From Cenarchaeum symbiosum A (GTDB lineage: Archaea > Thermoproteota > Nitrososphaeria > Nitrososphaerales > Nitrosopumilaceae), in the NCBI GenBank assembly GCA_000200715.1, contig DP000238.1, forward strand, positions 318,832-382,831: a stretch of 64,000 bases of DNA. The letters run 5' to 3'. Below are positions 25,715 to 32,970 of this stretch, in pieces (the first letter of the stretch is position 1; each line of letters starts with the position of its first letter). The translations under genes and the position numbers were made by a program. Below the pieces are notes generated by a model that searched no databases, was not told the origin of the DNA, and worked only from the letters and a program-made list of their open reading frames with translations.

Positions 25715-26116
25715 CCGCGGCCCCTCCGGCGCGGTCCGGGCGATATGCAGTGGCCTCCCGGTCTGCGGATCGGGATCCGTTCTCCGATCCGGCGCGGCAG
25801 GGATATGGAATGACCGCGGCCCCTCCGGCGCGGTCCGGGCGATATGCAGTGGCCTCCCGGTCTGCGGATCGGGATCCGTTCTCCGATCCGGCGCGGCAGG
25901 GATATGGAATGACCGCGGCCCCTCCGGCGCGGTCCGGGCGATATGCAGTGGCCTCCCGGTCTGCGGATCGGGATCCGTTCTCCGATCCGGCGCGGCAGGG
26001 ATATGGAATGACCGCGGCTCCTCCGGCGCGGTCCGGGCGATATGCAGTGGCCTCCCGGCGTGCAGCCAGGGACGGGGCCCCGTTCTCCGATCCAGCGCGG
26101 CGGGTGTATGGAATGG
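25715..26116. repeat. 99-base tandem repeat (minisatellite), about four copies
   Basis: Units begin with ccgcggcccctccggcgcgg at 25715, 25814 and 25913, and a diverged fourth (ccgcggctcc...) at 26012, giving a period of 99. The first three copies are practically identical; the fourth diverges from about 26060. Internal half-sites ggatccg/cggatcg and GC-rich palindromes could form hairpins. The period of 33 codons keeps frames open, but no protein function is suggested. Confidence 0.95.
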
Positions 26117-26420
26117 CCGCAGGCGCGCCAGGCAGTCTCCGGTGGATGGGGTGCCAGCGGACGGGCGCGGAAACCGCCACCAGAACAGTGTCCCATGAAT
26201 CCGGGATCTGCGGCAGGTTCTCCGGACCGGCGGGGATCCGTTCTGGGGTATATGGCGCGTCCGAGGGCCGGCAGATGCACTATCTTCACATCCGGGCCGG
26301 AATCCTCCTGAGGGCCGGCAGTGCCTGCCCTCGCCGGCGCACGTCCTGTTTTCAGGCCCGGTTCTATCACATGAGGCATTTCACGCCTGAATTTGTACCC
26401 CTGCAGGGGCCGATCAAGAA

Positions 26421-26431
26421 AGATTTTAATA
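26421..26431 (+). promoter_or_regulatory. amoX TATA box
   Basis: gattttaatac sits about 25-30 bases before the ATG of amoX in an otherwise GC-rich context, consistent with a leaderless archaeal promoter. amoX therefore does not depend on read-through from amoC. Confidence 0.6.
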
Positions 26432-26454
26432 CATTCCGTACACCCTTGATTTCG

Positions 26455-26817
26455 ATGACTCTTCCAAAAGGCTTTGGATCGGGAGGTGCTGGTGGAGCAG
26501 ATGCTGCAGACGTAGAAAAGATGATCGGCCGCCGCATCGAGAACATGACAGGTATCATAACCCTGTCATTTATCGCTGCATGGCTGGCTACATTTGCCGG
26601 CACCGCTGTCGGATACTTTTACTATCCGTGGGCATATCCGACCAACAGCGGGCATTACGCCTTTATCGTACTCACAATAATTGAGGCGATTGGATACCTG
26701 TTTGCCGTAAAGATAGCAGAGGAAGGCTCTAGAAAGAAGAGCAATTTGATGATCGGATCAACGCTAGGTGGCGTGACCGTACTCACCATGTACCTATCTA
26801 TCTTTGTAGGCTGGTAG
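26455..26817 (+). CDS. amoX: AmoX, small membrane subunit associated with archaeal Amo
   Basis: The 120-residue product from ATG 26455 (MTLPKGFGSGGAGG) has a glycine-rich start and three probable helices (about 38-58, 68-87, 95-118). In ammonia-oxidising archaea a protein of this size lies next to amoA and is regarded as an extra Amo subunit. The position just before amoA supports the call. The longer frame from 25534 runs through the 99-base repeats and is an artefact. Confidence 0.85.
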   Translation: MTLPKGFGSGGAGGADAADVEKMIGRRIENMTGIITLSFIAAWLATFAGTAVGYFYYPWAYPTNSGHYAFIVLTIIEAIGYLFAVKIAEEGSRKKSNLMIGSTLGGVTVLTMYLSIFVGW

Positions 26818-27171
26818 CCACACATTCTATTTTTATTCACAACTGGCCGGCAGGCCGCCCTCTTGCGTCGGCTGGGCTTTGCACCTGCCGAGGCATGCCT
26901 GGCAGGTGTTCCCCGGGGCGTCATCCTGCGGATCCCATGATCCCTCCCTGATCCATATCCCGGAGCCCGCCTGACCTGGAACATTGTCCATGCCGTATAC
27001 CTGCAGGCGGTGGCGTGATCCGCACCCGGGCAGCTATTCCTGCACGGAATCAGGCACGGGATAATTAGTATGACCTAACACGTGACGGGGGGCGTGCCTG
27101 CCGCTTTATCAGAATCACGATCATCAGACGACTCTAAATTTTTATATACTAATCCGATGCCTAGATTAACA
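26818..27171 (+). promoter_or_regulatory. amoX-amoA spacer with amoA promoter
   Basis: No gene is supported. A poly-T-containing segment (tctatttttattc, about 26825) just after amoX may terminate transcription. A strong TATA box, aaatttttatatact at about 27136-27150, precedes the amoA ATG at 27172 by about 25 bases, implying a separate leaderless amoA transcript. Confidence 0.65.
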
Positions 27172-27822
27172 ATGGTCTGGCTAAGACGCTGTACCCACTA
27201 CTTGTTCATAGCAGTGGTTGCAGTGAATTCGACCCTGTTGACGATCAATGCAGGAGATTACATCTTTTACACCGACTGGGCTTGGACGTCATTCACGGTA
27301 TTCTCTATATCGCAGACGCTCATGCTGGTTGTCGGTGCAACGTACTACCTGACGTTTACAGGCGTACCCGGAACCGCGACATACTATGCCCTCATCATGA
27401 CGGTGTATGTATGGATAGCAAAGGGCGCATGGTTCGCCCTTGGCTACCCGTATGACTTCATCGCGACCCCGATATGGCTTCCATCAGCAATGCTGTTGGA
27501 TCTGGCATACTGGGCCACGAAGCGCAACAAGCACTCGCTGATATTGTTCGGCGGTGTCTTGGTGGGCATGTCATTACCGCTGTTCAACATGGTAAACCTG
27601 ATCACAGTAGCAGATCCGCTGGAGACGGCCTTCAAGTATCCGAGGCCCACGCTGCCACCCTACATGACTCCAATAGAACCTCAAGTTGGAAAGTTCTATA
27701 ACAGTCCGGTGGCGCTAGGGGCTGGGGCTGGGGCCGTCTTATCGGTGACGTTCGCGGCCTTGGGTGTCAAGCTCAATACGTGGACGTATCGGTGGATGGC
27801 CGCTTGGTCAAAGTGGGACTAG
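27172..27822 (+). CDS. amoA: Ammonia monooxygenase subunit A (archaeal type)
   Basis: Integral-membrane subunit A of the archaeal ammonia monooxygenase. The 216-residue product begins MVWLRRCTHYLFIAVVAVN, the conserved archaeal AmoA start, at ATG 27172; an in-frame ATG at 27157 would add 5 residues, and the frame to 27082 is not needed. NAGDYIFYTDWAWTS and WLPSAMLLDLAYWATKRNK are highly conserved family segments, with about five or six helices overall. The strong TATA box upstream and optimised codons suggest high expression. Confidence 0.98.
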   Translation: MVWLRRCTHYLFIAVVAVNSTLLTINAGDYIFYTDWAWTSFTVFSISQTLMLVVGATYYLTFTGVPGTATYYALIMTVYVWIAKGAWFALGYPYDFIATPIWLPSAMLLDLAYWATKRNKHSLILFGGVLVGMSLPLFNMVNLITVADPLETAFKYPRPTLPPYMTPIEPQVGKFYNSPVALGAGAGAVLSVTFAALGVKLNTWTYRWMAAWSKWD

Positions 27823-27885
27823 TATCCCATAATCTCCCTTTTTCATATTTCCATAAAGGGCACTTGCCGCGCCACTTGGGATGAT

Positions 27886-27932
27886 AATTTGTAATGACTA
27901 ATAGTTTGTAATGACTAATAGTTTGTAATGAC
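27886..27932. repeat. 17-base tandem repeat, about 2.8 copies
   Basis: The unit agtttgtaatgactaat repeats at 27886 (first base changed), 27903 and 27920. It spans the 3' end of the methylase gene on the minus strand, so the repeat supplies the final codons and the stop. Since 17 is not a multiple of three, copy-number change would alter the C-terminus. Confidence 0.9.
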
Positions 27933-28775
27933 CAGCTCGGTGTGGCCCGACCTTCCGCCCGAGTCCGAGTTGATGGCGCGGTTGGCCCGTACCTTTCTTG
28001 TCTTCCAGCTGTTGCCAAAGTGCGACCTCACCTCGGGGGTGTTGGAGTTTGACAGCATTACATGGCAGCCCCTTGCGTCGAGCCGCCGGCACAGGCCGGC
28101 AAGCCTTGCAAGATCCTCCGCGCCAAAGTCCGCCCGTGTATAGCTCGTAAAGCTTGCAGTCCTGCTGACGGGCTGGTACGGCGGATCAAAGTACACAAAG
28201 TCGCCCCGCTTGGCATCCTCGGCTGAGTCCACAAAGTCGTGGCAGCCGATGGAGACCCTGCCGGACCGCAGCGTGGCGCTCACGGCGCGCAGGTTCTCGG
28301 CGTTGACTATTCCGGGGTTTGAATACCTGCCGAGCGGCACGTTGAAGCGGCCCCTCTTGTTTACCCTGTACAGGCCGTTAAAGCACGTCCTGTTGAGAAA
28401 TATCATCCTCGACACCCTTGCCAGATCCCCGCGCGGCTCTGCTGCCCGCACTTCATAATAGTGGCCGCTCTTGTCCGCATTGTACGCCCTTGCATGCTCT
28501 TCCAGGGCGGATATCAGATCCTCGACGCTGTCGCGCACCACTTCATACGCGAGGACCAGCTCGCCGTTTAGATCCGACGCGTGGCACTTGTGCCGCCTGC
28601 CGCCGGACAGCATGTGGAAGAGCACCGCGCCTCCTCCTAGAAACGGCTCGTGGTACTCGCCAAACGCCCTGGGAAAGAACCCCTGCAGGACCGGAATGAT
28701 CTGCCTCTTGCCGCCCGCCCACTTGACAAAGGGCCTGATGGGGGACTGTTCCAGTCCGTACTGCTGGCTCAACAT
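27915..28775 (-). CDS. dam: Dam-type (D12 class) DNA adenine-N6 methyltransferase
   Basis: Methylates adenine in DNA, alpha-group D12 (Dam/DpnM) type. FVKWAGGKRQIIP at residues about 16-28 forms the SAM-binding start of the family; HEPFLGGGAVLFH is motif I, NRTCFNGLYRVNKRGRFNVP follows, and YFDPPYQP is the catalytic DPPY motif. No restriction endonuclease gene is adjacent, so it may be a solitary methylase, for example with GATC specificity (inferred from family only). The last residues (LVITNY) come from the 17-base repeat. Confidence 0.9.
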   Translation of the reverse strand: MLSQQYGLEQSPIRPFVKWAGGKRQIIPVLQGFFPRAFGEYHEPFLGGGAVLFHMLSGGRRHKCHASDLNGELVLAYEVVRDSVEDLISALEEHARAYNADKSGHYYEVRAAEPRGDLARVSRMIFLNRTCFNGLYRVNKRGRFNVPLGRYSNPGIVNAENLRAVSATLRSGRVSIGCHDFVDSAEDAKRGDFVYFDPPYQPVSRTASFTSYTRADFGAEDLARLAGLCRRLDARGCHVMLSNSNTPEVRSHFGNSWKTRKVRANRAINSDSGGRSGHTELVITNY

Positions 28776-28955
28776 GGTATGCTCCCCGGCGCGGATATTC
28801 GGGCGGTTATCAAAAAAACTTGATCTGGCACTGCATTTCGGATCATGGGCACCGGGCCCTGGATCATGTCAAAAGCGGGCACCTGTGGGTCAAGAACGGG
28901 CACACCCACATGTTTATAGCAGGGCATACTGCATTGTACGGTAAGTGATGGTATA

Positions 28956-29342
28956 GTGCCGAAACCAGGATTCAAGTCAATAACGATCTCGGATGCAGTC
29001 TACGATCGGTTCTTTGACGTCTACAGCAAGAACCGGGAGAAGATGATGATGCGTGGCGTCAGCAGCTTCGCCGGTTATGTCACCTACATGATGGAGGAGA
29101 CGATGCAAAAGGACAAGACGTTTGCAAGGTACGCACCCAGGATGGAGAGCATCTCCGTCGAGGACGACCGGGTCATACTCAAGGACAACATCGAGGACCG
29201 TATTGCCGAGATAACTATCCGCGGGGGAAAGTTCTTCTGCCAGCTATGCGAGCAGGAGCACTGTGTCCACGTGGGGTTTGCCTTTTCACTGCCCGAGGTA
29301 TACGAGGCCCTTGCGGCCCGTGGAATGAACAAACGGGGCTAG
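28956..29342 (+). CDS. Conserved thaumarchaeal-type protein with possible zinc site
   Basis: GTG at 28956 starts a 128-residue product. The first part, SITISDAVYDRFFDVYSKNRE, resembles the antitoxin-like or ribbon-helix-helix N-termini of small regulators. The C-terminal part has FCQLCEQEHCVHVGFAF, a Cys/His cluster that could bind zinc (SWIM-like C-x-C...C-x-H spacing). A TATA-like tgtttatagc lies at about 28910. Possible nucleic-acid-binding protein; function unassigned. Confidence 0.65.
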   Translation: MPKPGFKSITISDAVYDRFFDVYSKNREKMMMRGVSSFAGYVTYMMEETMQKDKTFARYAPRMESISVEDDRVILKDNIEDRIAEITIRGGKFFCQLCEQEHCVHVGFAFSLPEVYEALAARGMNKRG

Positions 29343-29462
29343 TGGAGGAGGTGGGATTTGAACCCACGAACCCCTAGGAGACAGGATCCCCTATTTTTTT
29401 GATCTTAAGTCCTGCATCTCCAAAAGCTTGCGCTTGCTTTGGCCAGGCTTGATTACTCCTCC
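29343..29462 (-). tRNA. tRNA-Leu(TAA) with two introns
   Basis: Acceptor stem GGAGGAG pairs with CTCCTCC before discriminator A; the T arm is GTGGG-TTCAAAT-CCCAC; a long variable arm identifies class II. The anticodon stem CAGGA/TCCTG encloses CTTAAG, giving anticodon TAA, followed by a 16-base intron (ATCAAAAAAATAGGGG) at the canonical 37/38 site. The total of 120 bases is still about 16 too long after removing it; the extra lies in the D arm, where AAGC-GCAA-GCTT forms a small hairpin, indicating a second, non-canonical intron. D stem: ATC/GAT. The mature length would be about 88. Confidence 0.85.
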
Positions 29463-29548
29463 CCGACACGGGGATCTACGGGTGCGATTTAACGGTTTGC
29501 GGGGGCCTAATCAAGAATTATAAGGATTTTAGATGGTGGATCCTGCAT

Positions 29549-29622
29549 GCTTCGATAGCTCAGCCTGGTAGAGCGTTACCTTGGTAAGGTAAAGGTCGTG
29601 GGTTCGGATCCCACTCGAAGCT
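29549..29622 (+). tRNA. tRNA-Thr(GGT), intronless
   Basis: Acceptor GCTTCGA pairs with TCGAAGC, D arm AGCTCAGCCTGGTAGAGC, anticodon stem TTACC/GGTAA around TTGGTAA, giving anticodon GGT. The T arm is GTGGG-TTCGGAT-CCCAC. The length of 74 is normal, with no intron. CCA is not encoded. It lies about 100 bases before the aEF-1A gene. Confidence 0.95.
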
Positions 29623-29723
29623 CCTTTTCTTATCCGGCGGATGGGGGCCCGCCGCGGCCCCTGCGCGAAAAACCCGCCCCGGTGATCGTAAGGGTAATAA
29701 ACCCCCTCGGTATGACTGCCCAC

Positions 29724-31022
29724 ATGGCGGATAAACCCCACCTGAACATGATCGTGACGGGCCACATCGACAACGGCAAGTCCACTACAATGGGCCATTT
29801 CCTGATGGATCTGGGCGTGGTGGACGAGCGGACGATCGCGCAGCATGCCGAAGAGTCCGAAAAGACAGGAAAGGGTGACACCTTCAAGTACGCCTGGGTC
29901 ATGGACAACATAAAGGACGAGAGAGAAAGGGGCATCACCATCGACCTTGCCTTCCAAAAGTTCGAGACGCCCAAGTACTTTTTCACCCTGATAGACGCAC
30001 CGGGGCACCGAGACTTTATCAAGAACATGATCACGGGCGCCTCCGAGGCCGACTGCGCCATACTGGTGCTATCCGCAAAGGAAGGCGAGACGGATACCGC
30101 CATTGCAGCAGGCGGACAGGCAAGGGAGCATGCATTCCTGCTAAAGACGCTCGGCGTCAACCAGCTTATAGTGGCCGTAAACAAGATGGACGACAGCAAG
30201 TACTCTGAGGAGGCCTACAAAAAGACGGTGGAAAAAGGCGAGGGCCTGGTAAAGTCAGTAGGGTACAAGCTGGAGAATGTGCCCTTCATACCCGTATCCG
30301 GATGGAAGGGGGACAACCTGGTAAAGAGATCCGAGAACATGCCGTGGTACAAGGGCAAGACGCTGTTAGAATCCTTTGACGACTTTAAGATGGCTGAGAA
30401 GCCTGTGGGCAAGCCGCTGCGCGTCCCCATACAGGATGTATACACGATAACGGGAGTGGGAACTGTCCCGGTGGGGCGTGTCGAGACCGGCACGATGAAG
30501 CCTGGCGACAAGATAGTAGTGATGCCTTCGGGCGCACAGGGCGAGATAAAGTCAATAGAGACCCACCATACTGAGATGCCGTCTGCCGAAGCTGGCGACA
30601 ACATAGGCTTTAACCTCCGCGGTATAGAAAAGAAGGACATCAAGAGGGGGGACGTCCTCGGTGATCCTGCAAACCCGCCCAAGGTGGCAAAAGAGTTTCT
30701 GGCACAGATTATAGTAATTCACCATCCGACGGCCCTGGCACCCGGGTATACGCCTGTAATGCACTGCCATACGGCGCAGGTGGCCGCGATAATGTCCGAG
30801 TTTGTCTCCAAGATAAACCCCGCCACGGGCGCAGTCGAGGAAGAGAACCCCAAGTTCCTCAAGGTGGGCGACTCTGCAATAATCAAGATACGGCCTGTCA
30901 GGCCCACGCCAATAGAGACCTTCAAAGAGTTCCCCGAGATGGGCAGGTTCGCACTCCGGGACATGGGCGCCACGATAGCAGCAGGTATAGTAAAAGAGAT
31001 CACCGAAGAGCACAAAGTGTAG
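29724..31022 (+). CDS. tuf: Translation elongation factor 1-alpha (aEF-1A)
   Basis: GTPase that delivers aminoacyl-tRNA to the ribosome. From ATG 29724 (an ATG at 29712 is 4 codons earlier) the protein starts MADKPHLNMIVTGHIDNGKST; the P-loop has Asn where most have His (GHVDHGKST). DAPGHRDF (G3), NKMD (G4) and domain II/III motifs follow. Length is 432 residues, normal. It is followed by S10 after 6 bases, as in many archaea. The upstream tRNA-Thr is on the same strand. Confidence 0.97.
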   Translation: MADKPHLNMIVTGHIDNGKSTTMGHFLMDLGVVDERTIAQHAEESEKTGKGDTFKYAWVMDNIKDERERGITIDLAFQKFETPKYFFTLIDAPGHRDFIKNMITGASEADCAILVLSAKEGETDTAIAAGGQAREHAFLLKTLGVNQLIVAVNKMDDSKYSEEAYKKTVEKGEGLVKSVGYKLENVPFIPVSGWKGDNLVKRSENMPWYKGKTLLESFDDFKMAEKPVGKPLRVPIQDVYTITGVGTVPVGRVETGTMKPGDKIVVMPSGAQGEIKSIETHHTEMPSAEAGDNIGFNLRGIEKKDIKRGDVLGDPANPPKVAKEFLAQIIVIHHPTALAPGYTPVMHCHTAQVAAIMSEFVSKINPATGAVEEENPKFLKVGDSAIIKIRPVRPTPIETFKEFPEMGRFALRDMGATIAAGIVKEITEEHKV

Positions 31023-31028
31023 GGCCGG

Positions 31029-31337
31029 ATGACCCAGTCCGCCCGCGTAAAGCTCACCAGCATAAACCTCCTCAAGCTTGACGGTGTCTGCGGGATCATA
31101 ATGGACATCGGCAAGAGGACGGGCGTCCGCATAAAGGGACCCACCCCGCTGCCGGTCAAAAAGCTCCACATTGCCACCCGCAAGTCCCCCTGCGGAAGCG
31201 GCACTGAAACGTATGAAAAGTGGGAGATGAGGATGCACCGGAGGATAATCGACATCAGCGCCGACGACAAGACTATACGGCGGCTGATAGACCTCAAGAT
31301 CCCGGATGATGTGCACCTTGAGCTGTTCCTTACATAG
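31029..31337 (+). CDS. rps10: Ribosomal protein S10 (uS10)
   Basis: Small-subunit protein of 102 residues: RVKLTSINLLKLDGVCG at the start, IKGPTPLPVKKLHIATRKSPCG (the loop typical of S10) and the terminal DDVHLELFL. It follows aEF-1A by 6 bases and precedes the Rpo12 gene, the classic archaeal order. Confidence 0.95.
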   Translation: MTQSARVKLTSINLLKLDGVCGIIMDIGKRTGVRIKGPTPLPVKKLHIATRKSPCGSGTETYEKWEMRMHRRIIDISADDKTIRRLIDLKIPDDVHLELFLT

Positions 31338-31367
31338 GTTTTTTACGCCCCGTGCGGGCCGGCAAAC

Positions 31368-31589
31368 ATGGTAGACGAAGAGGCGGCACCAGAGGCCGCG
31401 CCAGAAGAGGATGAAGAGCCTGTCGAGGAGCCGGAGCCAAAGTTCGAGGTATTCTACTCGTGCCTGCGCTGCGGCACGTCCGTCTCCAACGTGGAGCTGC
31501 ACAGGCTGCCCGAGATAAAGTGCATCTGCGGCTTCCGGGTGTTTACAAAGGTCAGGCCGCCGATAATAAAGTCGGTCAAGGCCGTCTGA
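31368..31589 (+). CDS. rpo12: DNA-directed RNA polymerase subunit Rpo12 (P)
   Basis: The C-terminal half carries the zinc-ribbon of RpoP/Rpo12: YSCLRCGTSV and IKCICGFRVFTKVRPP. The first 24 residues are an unusual acidic Glu/Pro/Ala-rich extension before this core; the standard archaeal subunit is about 45-50 residues. It ends with 14 bases of convergent overlap with the zinc-finger gene. Confidence 0.9.
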   Translation: MVDEEAAPEAAPEEDEEPVEEPEPKFEVFYSCLRCGTSVSNVELHRLPEIKCICGFRVFTKVRPPIIKSVKAV

Positions 31590-31776
31590 TATCCCAGTAC
31601 CCGTGCTTTGCCTTTACGTGCGAGCGCATCTCCTCCATTCCGTGGAACGACATGCCGCATTTTTCGCAGCGGTATTTCAGATCCCCGTGGACCCTGTCCT
31701 TGTGGTGCATCAGCTGCTCTTCTCCGCGGAACGACGCCCCGCACCGGGGGCACCTGGCCCTCTTGAAGAGGCCCAT
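31576..31776 (-). CDS. Small C2H2/zinc-ribbon protein
   Basis: From ATG 31776 a 66-residue product starts MGLFKRARCPRCGASF and contains two C-x2-C...H-type fingers: CPRCGASFRGEEQLMHHKDRVH and a second CEKCGMSFHGMEEMRSH. The fit is two classical C2H2 zinc fingers, rare in archaea. It lies 2 bases after the upstream zinc-ribbon gene in the same operon. Possible DNA/RNA-binding protein. Confidence 0.75.
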   Translation of the reverse strand: MGLFKRARCPRCGASFRGEEQLMHHKDRVHGDLKYRCEKCGMSFHGMEEMRSHVKAKHGYWDIRRP

Positions 31777-31778
31777 GG

Positions 31779-32189
31779 TCAGCCGAACTTTGCCTTCTGG
31801 GAGTCCCAGCACTCCCTGCAGAGCTCCCCGTCCATCTTCCATCCCGGCTTGGGCCTGTACCTGAGGAACTTCATCCGGGCCCCGCACATGCTGCAATACT
31901 TTTTCCTGTTCTCAAAGTCGCCCTCCTTTACATCAAAGCACTCTTTGCACAGCAGGCCCTCCATGTCCCACTGCCAGCGGGGCTCCCAGAGGTCGGTTAT
32001 CTTTTTTGTCGTGCCGCAGACTGTGCAGGACTGCCTTATCTTCCCCTCATAGTACTCCTTGGACTTGTCCACGTGGCAGTCCCCGCAGAGGCGGCCCTTC
32101 ATGTTCCACTCCCTTTTTGGCTTGTGCCTGTGCTGCATCTCCTTGCCGCACACCGCGCAATGCTCCGCCTTGCGGCCAAATAGCCCCAT
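31779..32189 (-). CDS. Multi-zinc-ribbon protein of the MGLFG family
   Basis: ATG 32189 gives MGLFGRKAEHCAVCGKEM; an in-frame ATG at 32210 adds 7 residues. The 136-residue product has three similar units, each with CxxC pairs (CAVCG...CGDC, CTVCG...CKEC, CSMCG...CREC) and a central W-x-M-x-G-x-LC segment, so three zinc-binding repeats. It shares its N-terminal MGLFG(K/R) with two other small zinc proteins in this window. Function unknown. Confidence 0.75.
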   Translation of the reverse strand: MGLFGRKAEHCAVCGKEMQHRHKPKREWNMKGRLCGDCHVDKSKEYYEGKIRQSCTVCGTTKKITDLWEPRWQWDMEGLLCKECFDVKEGDFENRKKYCSMCGARMKFLRYRPKPGWKMDGELCRECWDSQKAKFG

Positions 32190-32238
32190 GCGCAGGGCTC
32201 GCTTATCCATCTCAAAAATATGTTTGCCGTGTGTGGGC

Positions 32239-32358
32239 CTACTTTAGCAGGTTCTCTAGGGCCTGGCCGGCGTTGAGCATGCCGTTTTTGCGTGCGTGCT
32301 CTGTGATCAGCCTGTACTGCTCTGTGGTAAAGCATACGGGCATTGTGCGTTTTGCCAT
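32239..32358 (-). CDS. Very small basic protein, possible ribbon-helix-helix type
   Basis: A minus-strand frame from ATG 32358 encodes 39 residues (AKRTMPVCFTTEQYRLITEH at its core, then GMLNAGQALENLLK). The short strand MPVCFT followed by two helices fits a ribbon-helix-helix fold, typical of archaeal DNA-binding repressors. A TATA-like taattaat sits at about 32376-32384, about 20 bases upstream. It lies upstream of the zinc-ribbon genes on the same strand. Confidence 0.55.
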   Translation of the reverse strand: MAKRTMPVCFTTEQYRLITEHARKNGMLNAGQALENLLK

Positions 32359-32463
32359 GGATATACGGCATCGCAATAATTAATATCCCTTCCGGATCGC
32401 CCCCGCGGGCCGGCACCTGCGTTCTTGGAAAGGTATTTGATTGGCTGATCCCGGGGCAGGTCC

Positions 32464-32970
32464 ATGGCAAGAAAGACGCAGATCCTGGTGATAGGGCACA
32501 ACGATAATGGCTGCACCCCGGAGCATGAAAAGACCGCGTACGATACAGGTGCCGCGATAGCCCGGTCCGGGGCGGTGCTCATATCGGGCGGCCTGGGCGG
32601 GGTGATGAGGGCCTCGTGCAGGGGAGCCCGGGAGGCTGGCGGCCTTACAGTGGGGATCATACCCCAGGATGCCCACTCGGAGGCAAACGAGTTTTGCGAC
32701 GTGGTGCTCCCAAGCGGGATGGGCCTGACCCGGGACTTTCTCAACGCGCTTGCAGCAGATGGGATAATAATAATCGGGGGAGGGTCCGGGACGCTCTCCG
32801 AGGTGTGCGCCGCATACATGTACAGGCGGCCGATGGTGGCCGTGCGCGGGACTGGCGGCGTGGCGGACCGCTACGGGGGCACCTTTGTCGATTACAGGGA
32901 GAACATCATGATAGGGCAGGCCGACTCGCCGGACGAGGCGGTCAGGTCGATACTGGAAGCCATCACATAG
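32464..32970 (+). CDS. LOG/TIGR00725-family Rossmann protein
   Basis: The 168-residue product fits the lysine-decarboxylase-like LOG superfamily: ILVIGHNDNG, LISGGLGGVMRASCRGA, and GGGSGTLSEV (canonical PGGxGTxxE with Gly for Pro). Relatives cleave nucleoside 5'-monophosphates or bind nucleotides; the exact substrate is unknown. It overlaps the dehydrogenase gene by 8 bases at the 3' end, convergent. Confidence 0.8.
   Translation: MARKTQILVIGHNDNGCTPEHEKTAYDTGAAIARSGAVLISGGLGGVMRASCRGAREAGGLTVGIIPQDAHSEANEFCDVVLPSGMGLTRDFLNALAADGIIIIGGGSGTLSEVCAAYMYRRPMVAVRGTGGVADRYGGTFVDYRENIMIGQADSPDEAVRSILEAIT

Larger units (their letters stand above)
25029..26454. other. Repeat-rich spacer between amoC and amoX
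   Basis: A 1.4-kb GC-rich spacer holding two tandem-repeat blocks (25175-25293 and 25715-26116). Long open frames exist in several frames on both strands, but the 99-base unit is a multiple of three and so keeps frames open artificially; none has recognisable protein character. The last 35 bases contain the amoX promoter, gattttaata at about 26421-26430. Confidence 0.6.

Noticed and set aside
25134-26198. A 354-codon plus-strand frame across the repeat block, and comparable frames on the minus strand
   Set aside because: The 99-base period preserves all frames; the translation is repetitive, Arg/Gly/Ser/Pro-rich and without promoter or family character. Open frames on both strands at once argue against coding.
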